The translations under genes were made by a program, and so were the position numbers. Of a DNA stretch of 7,875 bases, positions 1 through 6,734 are shown piece by piece. The DNA is taken from the NCBI GenBank assembly GCA_900547255.1, contig URGC01000110.1:1-7875 (forward strand), given 5' to 3'. The notes below the pieces were generated by a model. That model had not been told where the DNA came from. It searched no databases and was given only the letters and a program-made list of their open reading frames with translations. Source of the DNA: an uncultured Eubacterium sp. (GTDB taxonomy: Bacteria > Bacillota > Clostridia > Lachnospirales > Lachnospiraceae). Numbering within the stretch: the first letter of the stretch is position 1; the number at the start of each line of letters is the position of its first letter.

Positions 1-54
1 GCTGCTCACGCAGGTTGGCTAAAAGACCCTAACCTGGCAGAATGGAGGAAAGAT
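1..54 (+). other. flgK leader with a possible upstream gene tail and a hairpin
   Basis: This is the short stretch before flgK. One frame ends at TAA 20-22 after codons reading LLTQVG, which could be the end of a preceding gene. In related clusters that gene is often flgN, but six residues cannot identify it. An inverted repeat, CAGGTTGG (11-18) with CTAACCTG (29-36), can form an 8-bp stem with one G-U pair and a 10-base loop. No T-run follows, so it does not look like an intrinsic terminator. The flgK ribosome binding site GGAGGA (44-49) follows it and is left unpaired. The reading frame of flgK stays open to the left edge of the window, so an upstream start cannot be formally excluded. Confidence 0.35.
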
Positions 55-1641
55 ATGCCGTCAACATTTTTTGGATTAACAATTGCATATTCAGGACTGC
101 AGGCAGCTAACACTTCTCTTAATGTAGCTGGCCACAATATTTCTAATATTAACACTGATGGATACACAAAACAGCAGGCAGATAAAAGCGCAGCAGATGC
201 GATAAGAACATATAACAGGACAGGTACATTAGGAAGTGGTGTGACTGTAACTAAAATCAGACAGTTAAGAGACAGCTACTATGATGTTAAATACCGTAAT
301 AATCAGGCTTATTATGGACAGTATTCATCTAAGAATAATTACATGACACAGATACAGGATTATCTTAATGAGTTTACACTTCAGGGATATACAACAGAGT
401 ATAATAACTTCTTTAAGGCTGTTAACCAGCTTACACTTACACCGGGAGATGCTTCATCTAAGAACCAGCTCATTAACAATGCCAAGAGTATGATGGATTA
501 CTTTAATACATTGAGTACTAACCTCAAGAAGGTTCAGGAAGATGCTAATAACGAGATAAAGGATTCGGTTCAGCATATCAATTCACTTGCAAAGAATATA
601 TCATCTCTTAACAGACAGATTAATGAGATAGAAGTACACTCAGGTGATGCGAATGACTTAAGAGATAAGAGAAATGCTCTGGTAGATGAGCTTTCAGCTA
701 TTGTTAATATAGAAGTTAATGAAAAAGAGCTTGGTAATAATGTTACAGATTATGAAGTAAGAATTAATGGACAGACACTTGTATCTGGCAATGATTACTA
801 TCAGTTACAGACAGTTTCAAGAAAAGACCCTAGAAATGCATCTGATGCAGATGGATTATATGATGTGAAGTGGGAATCAGGACAGCCGTTTGATATATAC
901 AGCTCATCACTGAGTGGAGAACTTAAAGCTCTTGTTGATATAAGAGATGGTAACAATGGTGAGATTGAAAGTGTAACTACTAGAAAAGATCTCAGCGGAG
1001 AATGTATATTAGAGACCAAAGCTCAGGTTAATGATAACATACAGTACAAGGGTGTTCCTTATTATCAGTCACAGCTTAACAAGTATGTACAGATATTCTC
1101 AGATGCTGTAAACCAGATATTTACTGGTAAGGCATATAACAGTACTACTAAACAGTATGACCAGACATCTACAACTTACACATCTGACGGAAAGAATACA
1201 GGAATTCCTTTGTTTGTTGCAAAATCATCAGGACTGCCTGTGTCAGCAAGCAATATTACAGTTAATAGTGCATTATTAGAAAATGCAGATTTACTTGCAG
1301 TTAAGGAAAGTCTTGCAACAGGTGAGGCTAATGCAACAGTAATGGAGAAGCTGAATAAGCTCCAGACAGAAACAATATTTGAGGGTGGTACATCAAGCTA
1401 TTATCTTGAGAGTATTGTCAGTGATATGTCAATAGATGCACAGAAGGCAACTAACCTGTACAAGAATTACAACAATCTTAAGACAACAATCCATAATCAG
1501 AGGTTATCGGTTATGGGTGTTGATACAGATGAGGAAGCTATGGATCTTGTAAAGTTCCAGCAGGCATACAATCTTAATTCTAAGATGCTTTCAGTAATGA
1601 ATCAGATATATGATAAGCTTATTAACCAGACAGGGGTATAG
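55..1641 (+). CDS. flgK: flagellar hook-associated protein 1 (FlgK), hook-filament junction
   Basis: FlgK is the hook-proximal junction protein. It is exported through the flagellar type III apparatus and assembles, followed by FlgL, between hook and filament. The 528-residue product has the N-terminal signature of the rod/hook/HAP1 family: FGLTIAYSGLQAANTSLN from residue 6, then NISNINTDGYTKQ at 28-40. The matching C-terminal helix has VDTDEEAMDLVKFQQAYN at 489-506, and the protein ends QIYDKLINQTGV. Both ends are intact, so the gene is full length and slightly shorter than many FlgK proteins (about 500-550 residues). The middle is the variable outer part. ATG 55 is supported by GGAGG at 44-48 with a 6-base spacer and by the position of the family motif. 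flgL starts 23 bases after the stop, which fits a shared transcript. Confidence 0.97.
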   Translation: MPSTFFGLTIAYSGLQAANTSLNVAGHNISNINTDGYTKQQADKSAADAIRTYNRTGTLGSGVTVTKIRQLRDSYYDVKYRNNQAYYGQYSSKNNYMTQIQDYLNEFTLQGYTTEYNNFFKAVNQLTLTPGDASSKNQLINNAKSMMDYFNTLSTNLKKVQEDANNEIKDSVQHINSLAKNISSLNRQINEIEVHSGDANDLRDKRNALVDELSAIVNIEVNEKELGNNVTDYEVRINGQTLVSGNDYYQLQTVSRKDPRNASDADGLYDVKWESGQPFDIYSSSLSGELKALVDIRDGNNGEIESVTTRKDLSGECILETKAQVNDNIQYKGVPYYQSQLNKYVQIFSDAVNQIFTGKAYNSTTKQYDQTSTTYTSDGKNTGIPLFVAKSSGLPVSASNITVNSALLENADLLAVKESLATGEANATVMEKLNKLQTETIFEGGTSSYYLESIVSDMSIDAQKATNLYKNYNNLKTTIHNQRLSVMGVDTDEEAMDLVKFQQAYNLNSKMLSVMNQIYDKLINQTGV

Positions 1642-1664
1642 TGCTTAGAAAGGCGGTTTAAAAT

Positions 1665-3227
1665 ATGAGAATTACTAATCAGATGATGATTAACAGTACA
1701 ATGTCCAATATACAGATTAACAAGAATCAGTTAAATACAATGGACACACAGTTATCAACACAGAAGAAGATAAACAAGCCATCAGAGGATCCAATCATAG
1801 CTATCAGGGCACTCAGATTAAGAACAAGTCTTGATCAGGTTACACAGTATCTTACTAAGAATATTCCAGATGCGGAATCATGGCTTAGCACAACACAGGG
1901 TGCAATGGATGAGGCATATAATGTTATCACAGCGTTAAATGGATACTGTACACAGGGCTCTACAGACTCATATTCATCATCAGAGAGAAATACAATTGCA
2001 GCCAGTCTTGAGAAGCTTAAAGCTGCATTTTATGCTGAAGGTGATGTTGAGTATGCGGGAAGATACTGCTTTACAGGCTATATGACAGATACACCTCTTA
2101 ATTATCAGTCTAATGAGGATGCCAAGGATGTTGATTATATAATCACAGAGAAGTTTACAAGGGATGACCTTGATACTAAGACTGCATATGAGCATTTTTA
2201 TGAGACAGATGATATTCTTAAGCTTAAATATGAGACAGATGCAGATGGTAATGTAGTTACACCAAGTTCTAAAGATGTACACAGAGTAAGGCTTGGATAT
2301 AAGGATCTTGATGCTGCTATTAAGAAGAACACAAAGGATCCGGCGACTGGTACAATTACAACAACAACAGAGCCATTTAAGCTTACATTGACAGATAGTC
2401 AGGGTAAAACATCAACAATAAATGTTACGCCAATAACAACAACAGCAAAAACGGTAAAAGAGCAGGATAATTACGTACCTAAGGCAGGTGAGGCCGTTTT
2501 CAATCCAACAACAGGAGAAATTCTTCTTGCAGACGATGTATATGAGAAGTTATATGCAGCAAAGGATTTTTCATTCACATATGAAAAGAGCAACTTTGTT
2601 AAAGGTGATCAGAATCCAGTAATGTATTTTGACTGTGTCAATAATAATAAAGATGATTATTATTTTGGGGTTGAGTATACCAAGCAGAGCGAAGATATAG
2701 AGTATAATATCAACTTTTCACAGAAGTTAAAGGTTAATACAGAGGCGAGTGATGCGTTTAATATTAATCTTGGAAGAGATATAGATGACCTTGTGACATC
2801 AGTTAATAATGTTCTTGATATTGAGAATCAGATAGCAAAAGTTGAGAGCATGATGCAGGAGACAAGATACAGCGATGAGACTTCACAGAAAAAGCTTACA
2901 GCTATGAAGGAAGGACTTACAAAGCAGAAAGAACTTGCTGAAAGTAAGATGACAGCAGCGTTCGAGCATGGTATCAGCTGCTTCCAGGGATATCAGCAGG
3001 AGATATCACTTGCAAAAGCGGATTCAGGTAACAGAACAACTAGACTCAATCTTACTAAGAGCAGACTTACAGAGCAGAAGACTAATTTCAGTAATCTGAA
3101 ATCACAGAATGAGGATATTGATCTTGAGGAAGTCGTTGTAGGATATTCAGCTGCACAGCTTGTTTATAATGCATCTCTTTCAGCAGCAAGCAAGGTAGTT
3201 CAGCAGACACTTCTTGATTTCCTGTAA
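1665..3227 (+). CDS. flgL: flagellar hook-associated protein 3 (FlgL), enlarged form
   Basis: FlgL is the second junction protein, placed between FlgK and the first flagellin subunits. The N-terminus has the flagellin-like helical region MRITNQMMINSTMSN and the family motif KINKPSEDP (35-43). The C-terminus ends GYSAAQLVYNASLSAASKVVQQTLLDFL-like, which matches the flagellin/FlgL C-terminal helix. The product is 520 residues, against about 300 for classical FlgL in Bacillus or enterobacteria. The excess lies between TGYMTDTP (137-144) and DIEYNIN (344-350), so roughly residues 145-342 form an enlarged surface domain of mixed beta character, rich in Thr, Asp and Lys. The ATG has AAAGGCGG about 9 bases upstream. 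The identity is firm. The function of the extra domain is unknown to me. Confidence 0.95.
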   Translation: MRITNQMMINSTMSNIQINKNQLNTMDTQLSTQKKINKPSEDPIIAIRALRLRTSLDQVTQYLTKNIPDAESWLSTTQGAMDEAYNVITALNGYCTQGSTDSYSSSERNTIAASLEKLKAAFYAEGDVEYAGRYCFTGYMTDTPLNYQSNEDAKDVDYIITEKFTRDDLDTKTAYEHFYETDDILKLKYETDADGNVVTPSSKDVHRVRLGYKDLDAAIKKNTKDPATGTITTTTEPFKLTLTDSQGKTSTINVTPITTTAKTVKEQDNYVPKAGEAVFNPTTGEILLADDVYEKLYAAKDFSFTYEKSNFVKGDQNPVMYFDCVNNNKDDYYFGVEYTKQSEDIEYNINFSQKLKVNTEASDAFNINLGRDIDDLVTSVNNVLDIENQIAKVESMMQETRYSDETSQKKLTAMKEGLTKQKELAESKMTAAFEHGISCFQGYQQEISLAKADSGNRTTRLNLTKSRLTEQKTNFSNLKSQNEDIDLEEVVVGYSAAQLVYNASLSAASKVVQQTLLDFL

Positions 3228-3278
3228 AATGAAATCCGGTTATAATAGCTGGCAGACTAAGAAAGGTGTGGTAAAGTA

Positions 3279-3746
3279 ATGAAGGTACAGACTAAATGGT
3301 TTGGGGATATGGAGATAAGTGAGGATAAAATCTTCACATTTGAAAAGGGAATAATTGGATTTGAAAGCTTCAAAAGCTTTACAATTGTATATGATGCTGA
3401 AAAAGGAGATAAGGCATCTATATACTGGTTACAGTCAACAGAGGAACCATCGCTTGCGATACCTGTAATTGCGCCAGGTGTTGTAAAAGATGACTATGAT
3501 CCGATAGTTGAGGATGAGCTTGTCAATTCTTTAGGACAGAATATCAGGGATGCACAGCTTGAGGTGCTTATTACAATTACAGTACCAGAGGACTTTAAGA
3601 AGATGACATGCAATCTCAAAGCTCCGATTATTCTTAATACTGATACAATGAAGGGAATTCAGGTTATTGCGGATAATGATGATTATATGGTTCGCTTTCC
3701 AATCTACGACATATTAGAGAGCAGGAATAGAAAGGACGGTGAATAG
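3279..3746 (+). CDS. fliW: flagellar assembly factor FliW, CsrA antagonist and flagellin-binding protein
   Basis: FliW binds free flagellin in the cytoplasm and also binds CsrA, holding it off mRNA. When flagellin builds up, FliW switches partner and CsrA represses flagellin translation; this mechanism is established in B. subtilis. The 155-residue protein has normal family length. Family motifs seen are FEKGIIGFESFKSF (21-34), the strand around YWLQSTEEPSLAIPVI that follows it, and NLKAPIILN (112-120), followed by a GIQVI strand. AAAGGTG (3262-3268) lies about 10 bases before ATG 3279, a modest ribosome binding site. It starts 51 bases after flgL with no gene between; B. subtilis has yviE in this slot. 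The stop TAG is one base from the csrA start codon, so FliW and CsrA are almost surely made from one transcript. Confidence 0.97.
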   Translation: MKVQTKWFGDMEISEDKIFTFEKGIIGFESFKSFTIVYDAEKGDKASIYWLQSTEEPSLAIPVIAPGVVKDDYDPIVEDELVNSLGQNIRDAQLEVLITITVPEDFKKMTCNLKAPIILNTDTMKGIQVIADNDDYMVRFPIYDILESRNRKDGE

Positions 3747-3747
3747 G

Positions 3748-3969
3748 ATGCTGGCATTATCGAGAAAAAAAGATGAAGCAATAGTTATCAATGATGATAT
3801 AGAGATAACTGTTATTGAGATTAAAGGTGATCAGGTTAAGCTGGGAATAACAGCACCTAAATCAGTTCCTATATACCGAAAGGAAGTTTATGCACAGATT
3901 CAGACAGCTAATAAAGAGGCTGTTGCATCTGTAGATATTAAGAGCCTTAACAAGCTTTTTGGTAAGTAA
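3748..3969 (+). CDS. csrA: carbon storage regulator CsrA, translational repressor
   Basis: CsrA is a small homodimeric RNA-binding protein that recognises GGA motifs, usually in hairpin loops or at the Shine-Dalgarno. The 73-residue product starts MLALSRKKDEAIVI and contains GDQVKLGITAPKSVPIYRKEV. The RNA-contacting residues L4 and R44 are present. N55 is also present, a position I recall as important for FliW binding in B. subtilis CsrA. The C-terminal tail (residues 56-73) is the extended form seen in FliW-containing bacteria. I chose ATG 3748 because it gives the universal MLxLSRK start. GTG 3739 is in frame but would add three residues ahead of that start. The start lies one base after the fliW stop (TAGGATG), and AAAGGACGG (3731-3739) inside fliW can serve as the ribosome binding site. 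Confidence 0.98.
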   Translation: MLALSRKKDEAIVINDDIEITVIEIKGDQVKLGITAPKSVPIYRKEVYAQIQTANKEAVASVDIKSLNKLFGK

Positions 3970-3977
3970 ATAAAGGC

Positions 3978-3991
3978 TAATTATATAATTA
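3978..3991. repeat. 14-base perfect palindrome, TAATTATATAATTA
   Basis: This is a perfect inverted repeat without spacer, nine bases after the csrA stop and about 15 bases upstream of the putative -35 of the flaG promoter. It contains no G or C and no long T-run follows, so it is a poor terminator. It could be an operator or an UP-like AT-rich element, or chance in AT-rich DNA. Function is not supported beyond the symmetry itself. Confidence 0.3.
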
Positions 3992-4006
3992 TTTTAGTAT
4001 ACATGG

Positions 4007-4033
4007 TTAATTAAATTAAACAAATTCCGATAT
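4007..4033 (+). promoter_or_regulatory. sigma-28 (SigD/FliA-type) promoter for the flaG-fliD-fliS-fliT block
   Basis: The -10 element CCGATAT (4027-4033) matches the SigD consensus exactly. The -35 core is TTAA at 4007-4010, 16 bases upstream; TAAA at 4012-4015 is a less well spaced alternative. The 13 bases AATTCCGATATAA (4023-4035) recur exactly before the flagellin gene with the same TTAA-N16 spacing, which is strong internal support. Transcription would start near 4040, giving a leader of about 50 bases before flaG. This assigns flaG and downstream genes to the late class of flagellar genes. Confidence 0.85.
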
Positions 4034-4071
4034 AAAAGCTATAAAGCGAACAAAAGAATTGGTATTGATTA

Positions 4072-4083
4072 CACACGGAGGTG
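4072..4083 (+). promoter_or_regulatory. flaG Shine-Dalgarno inside a possible CsrA-type hairpin
   Basis: The sequence CACACGGAGGTG can fold as a 3-bp stem, CAC (4072-4074) with GTG (4081-4083), enclosing the hexaloop ACGGAG with GGA at 4077-4079. The AC/GU closing pairs and the loop GGA resemble the CsrA SELEX consensus (ACARGGAUGU core). The loop is also the ribosome binding site: GGAGG (4077-4081) is 8 bases before ATG 4090. GGAGGTG is also just extended complementarity to 16S rRNA, so only the upstream CAC is extra evidence. The stem is short and the site is weak if taken alone. Confidence 0.45.
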
Positions 4084-4089
4084 GCAATA

Positions 4090-4518
4090 ATGGCAATTGA
4101 TTCTATAAGCAGAGTTGCGAATACGGGTTATACATCAACATCAACCAAAACAGTCAATGAGACAGCACAGGTTAATGATGCAGCTCAGGCATCAGCAGAG
4201 GTTAAGAGTAACGCAGATGCATCAACAGTTACAATGGCAGCTAAACAGCAGTCCGCTGACAATTCAGGAGATAATAAAAGCAATAATAATTCTGAACAGA
4301 AGCAGACAACAATGAAAGATGTAAGTGAGATTAATAAAGTTATTAATCGAAATACGGTTGCGGAGTTTGGTTATAATGAACCAACTAACAGGATAACTAT
4401 TAAGATTAAGGACAAAGAGACAGATGAAGTAATCAAGGAAATTCCTTCAGAAAAGGCTCTTGAGATGCTTGCCAAAGCATGGGAGTTAGCAGGAATTCTT
4501 GTTGATGAAAAGAGGTAA
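4090..4518 (+). CDS. flaG: FlaG family flagellar protein
   Basis: FlaG-family proteins are small and sit next to fliD in many flagellar clusters. Loss of FlaG alters filament length in some species, but the mechanism is not settled. The 142-residue product has a low-complexity N-terminal half (about residues 10-75) rich in Ser, Thr, Asn, Ala and Gln. A conserved C-terminal FlaG domain follows, with FGYNEPTNRITIKI (93-106) and EVIKEIPSEKALEML (113-127). The in-frame GTG at 4081 lies inside the Shine-Dalgarno GGAGG, so it cannot be a normally served start. ATG 4090, 8 bases downstream of GGAGG, is the better start. It is the first gene after a sigma-28-type promoter and is followed 53 bases later by fliD, with no promoter or terminator seen between them. 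Confidence 0.92.
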   Translation: MAIDSISRVANTGYTSTSTKTVNETAQVNDAAQASAEVKSNADASTVTMAAKQQSADNSGDNKSNNNSEQKQTTMKDVSEINKVINRNTVAEFGYNEPTNRITIKIKDKETDEVIKEIPSEKALEMLAKAWELAGILVDEKR

Positions 4519-4542
4519 TCTGTCTTAATAACTGATTTGAAG

Positions 4543-4564
4543 GCACATGGAGGTGCGGAAGGAG
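4543..4564 (+). promoter_or_regulatory. fliD leader: GGA-hexaloop hairpin next to the Shine-Dalgarno, probable CsrA target
   Basis: GCAC (4543-4546) pairs perfectly with GTGC (4553-4556) around the hexaloop ATGGAG, which places GGA at 4549-4551. The closing AC/GU pairs and the loop GGA match the CsrA recognition pattern. The true Shine-Dalgarno is AAGGAG (4559-4564), 7 bases before ATG 4572. It abuts the hairpin and offers further GGA triplets at 4557-4559 and 4561-4563. The GGAGGTG in the hairpin is 16 bases from the ATG, too far to be the normal ribosome site, so a second role is plausible. Repression by bound CsrA would be direct occlusion. This is inferred from structure and sequence and has not been shown. 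Confidence 0.5.
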
Positions 4565-4571
4565 TTATATT

Positions 4572-6701
4572 ATGGCAATTAGAATGTCGGGATTACAGTC
4601 AGGTATGGATACAGAGACATTGGTCAATGCACTTGTATCTGGCTACAATGTTCAGAAAGATAATCTTGTAAAGGCACAGACAAAGCTTCAATGGAAGCAG
4701 GATGCATGGAAGAGTATGAATACAAGTATATACAGCTTCTATACAGGCAAGCTTTCTTCAGCACGTCTGTCAAAGACATATAACCTTAAGGCTGCGTCTA
4801 TATCAGACAGCACTAAGGCTAAAGTTACTGCTAGTTCATCAGCAGTTAACGGAACACAGACACTTGAGATAAAGAAGCTTGCTTCTACAGGATATCTTAC
4901 AGGTGGAGCTATAAGCAAGAAAGACTCAACTAAGGCAGATGGAAGTACCAGGCTTTCAGATATAACAGGCGGTACTACTGGCAATATAACAGTTACAGCC
5001 GATGGCAAATCAACAGATATAGCTTTAACAGATGATATGACAGTTAACCAGTTTGTTGTTAAGCTCAAGGATGCTGGTCTTAATGCAAGCTTTGATGAGA
5101 ATAACCAGAGATTTTTCATAAGTGCACAGACATCTGGCGCAAGCCATGATTTTGCACTTACAGCATCAGATGATAATGGACTTAAGGCTTTACAGGGATT
5201 AGGTCTGTATACAGTTAATGATACAGAAACAGCAGAGTATAAGAAATGGGCTGCATATGCTAGTGATGCAGATGCACTTGAAGCTCTCAAGAAGAGTACA
5301 TATGAAAGCAAAGCTATCAAATATGAAGATAGGGCTAAGACATATGCAGACAGATACAATAATGCAAATTCTGTAATTAAGGCAATGGAGTCTGATGATA
5401 CATGGGTTAAGGGAGAGACAGTAGACAGCTATAACCAGAAAGCAGCAGATGCCAAGACTGCCTTGGAAACACAGTGGAGCAGCTACCTGAAAAAAGGTTC
5501 AGATGGAAATGTTATAAGAGATAAGGATGGCAATGCAGAATTTGATACTGATGCCATTGAAAAGGCAGGAAAAACTACAGAATTCGAAGCCCAGAAGAAA
5601 CGTACGGAAGCTGTTGTTAATGGCGCTAAGAAATATGAAGATGCTAATAAGGAATTGGCTGCTGTTAAAGACTATGTTACACTTAATTCAGAAGGCGATG
5701 CAGAGGTTGACAAAGATAACATTAACGCTAATGTTAAATCAGAGGTCGATGCAGAGAATGCAACAATCAAGGCTGCTTCAGATCAGGCTATAGATAATAA
5801 GATAACTTATGCACAGTCTATGCTTGAGAAGATTAATAATGGTACACTTAAAGCAAGTGAAGGCGCAGTCAGAATTACAGGTCAGGATTCTGAGATTATA
5901 CTTAATGGTGCTACATACACTAACAATACTAACAACTTCTCAATTAATGGACTTACTATCGAGGCAACAGCTCTTACAGGTAGTGCGGTAACAATCACAA
6001 CTAACACTGATGTTGATGGTATATATAACAATATTAAAGATTTCTTTAAGGAATACAACAGCATTATAAAGGCAATGGATGAGGCATATAATGCTACAAG
6101 CGCCAAGGGTTATGAACCTCTTACAAGTGATGAAAAAGAGGCTATGACGGATGATGAAGTAGAAAAGTGGGAAAAGAAGATTAAAGATTCTCTTCTAAGA
6201 AAAGATTCTACTCTTGGCAGTGCATCTTCATCAATGAAGAACCTTATGGCACAGGCATTTGAGATTAATGGCAAGAAATATAGTCTTGCAAGCTTTGGCA
6301 TAAAAACACAGGATTATTTTTCAGCAGGAACTAATGAGAAGGGTGTATATCACATAGATGGCGATTCTGATGATTCAGTATCAGCAGGTAATGATGATAA
6401 ATTAAGAGCAGCTATTGCAAATGATCCAGATGCTGTGGTAGAATTCTTCTCAAAGCTTACAACAAGTGTATATAATGATTTAGGCAATAGAATGGCAAGT
6501 TCTTCTACAAGCAGTGCATTTACACTTTACAATGATAAGCAGATGGAAAAGGAATATTCTACATATACGACAAAGATATCAAGCAAGGAAGAAGAGATAA
6601 CTACATGGGAGGACTACTACTATAAGAAGTTTTCTTCAATGGAGTCTGCGTTAGCTAAGCTTAATCAGACACAGTCATCTTTATCAGGATATTTCTCATA
6701 A
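4572..6701 (+). CDS. fliD: flagellar filament cap protein FliD (HAP2), with a large helical insertion
   Basis: FliD forms the oligomeric cap at the filament tip and folds incoming flagellin into place. It is exported, with FliT-type proteins as chaperones. The N-terminal FliD domain starts MAIRMSGLQSGMDTETLV and runs to about residue 110. The central FliD region resumes with GQDSEIILNG (437-446), NGLTIEA and DVDGIYNNIKDFFKEYNSI. The C-terminal coiled coil lies in about residues 620-709 (KQMEKEYSTYTTKISSKEEE onward) and ends SSLSGYFS. The protein is 709 residues, against about 470-500 in E. coli or B. subtilis. Most of the surplus is a charged, Ala/Lys/Glu/Asp-rich and probably alpha-helical stretch at about residues 217-432. 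It follows LQGLGLY (207-213), where the canonical outer domain passes on to the next conserved block. ATG 4572 has AAGGAG 7 bases upstream. Confidence 0.97.
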   Translation: MAIRMSGLQSGMDTETLVNALVSGYNVQKDNLVKAQTKLQWKQDAWKSMNTSIYSFYTGKLSSARLSKTYNLKAASISDSTKAKVTASSSAVNGTQTLEIKKLASTGYLTGGAISKKDSTKADGSTRLSDITGGTTGNITVTADGKSTDIALTDDMTVNQFVVKLKDAGLNASFDENNQRFFISAQTSGASHDFALTASDDNGLKALQGLGLYTVNDTETAEYKKWAAYASDADALEALKKSTYESKAIKYEDRAKTYADRYNNANSVIKAMESDDTWVKGETVDSYNQKAADAKTALETQWSSYLKKGSDGNVIRDKDGNAEFDTDAIEKAGKTTEFEAQKKRTEAVVNGAKKYEDANKELAAVKDYVTLNSEGDAEVDKDNINANVKSEVDAENATIKAASDQAIDNKITYAQSMLEKINNGTLKASEGAVRITGQDSEIILNGATYTNNTNNFSINGLTIEATALTGSAVTITTNTDVDGIYNNIKDFFKEYNSIIKAMDEAYNATSAKGYEPLTSDEKEAMTDDEVEKWEKKIKDSLLRKDSTLGSASSSMKNLMAQAFEINGKKYSLASFGIKTQDYFSAGTNEKGVYHIDGDSDDSVSAGNDDKLRAAIANDPDAVVEFFSKLTTSVYNDLGNRMASSSTSSAFTLYNDKQMEKEYSTYTTKISSKEEEITTWEDYYYKKFSSMESALAKLNQTQSSLSGYFS

Positions 6702-6734
6702 ATATTTTCTTGAAAGAAATTGGAGGATTGAGCA

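Noticed and set aside
44..49. GGAGGA at flgK as a CsrA site
   Set aside because: There is no flanking stem around the GGA, and a GGA in a Shine-Dalgarno alone is expected for any gene.
3236..3246. TCCGGTTATAAT before fliW, resembling either a sigma-28 -10 (CCGATAT) or a sigma-A -10 (TATAAT) for a fliW-csrA promoter
   Set aside because: The sigma-28 match is broken by an extra base, and the -35 position 16 bases upstream reads GATT. For sigma-A the nearest TTGATT (3214-3219) is 21 bases away, which is too far. It is not strong enough to call.
3739..3747. GTG start for csrA three codons earlier, overlapping fliW
   Set aside because: It would put MNR before the universal MLxLSRK start of CsrA. 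ATG 3748 is normal for the family.
4739..5359. Minus-strand open frame of about 206 codons opposite fliD
   Set aside because: It lies fully opposite a clear fliD coding region, shows no recognisable family motif and has no convincing context of its own. It is an antisense shadow.
6706..6719. TTTCTTGAAAGAAA before fliS as a terminator or operator
   Set aside because: The 5-bp A-T-rich stem is weak and no T-run follows. It is mentioned in the fliS entry only as a small repeat.
6718..6729. CsrA-like hairpin AAT-TGGAGG-ATT at the fliS ribosome binding site
   Set aside because: Only three A-T pairs close the loop and the GGA sits at a different loop position. It lacks the AC/GU closing pairs of the other three sites.
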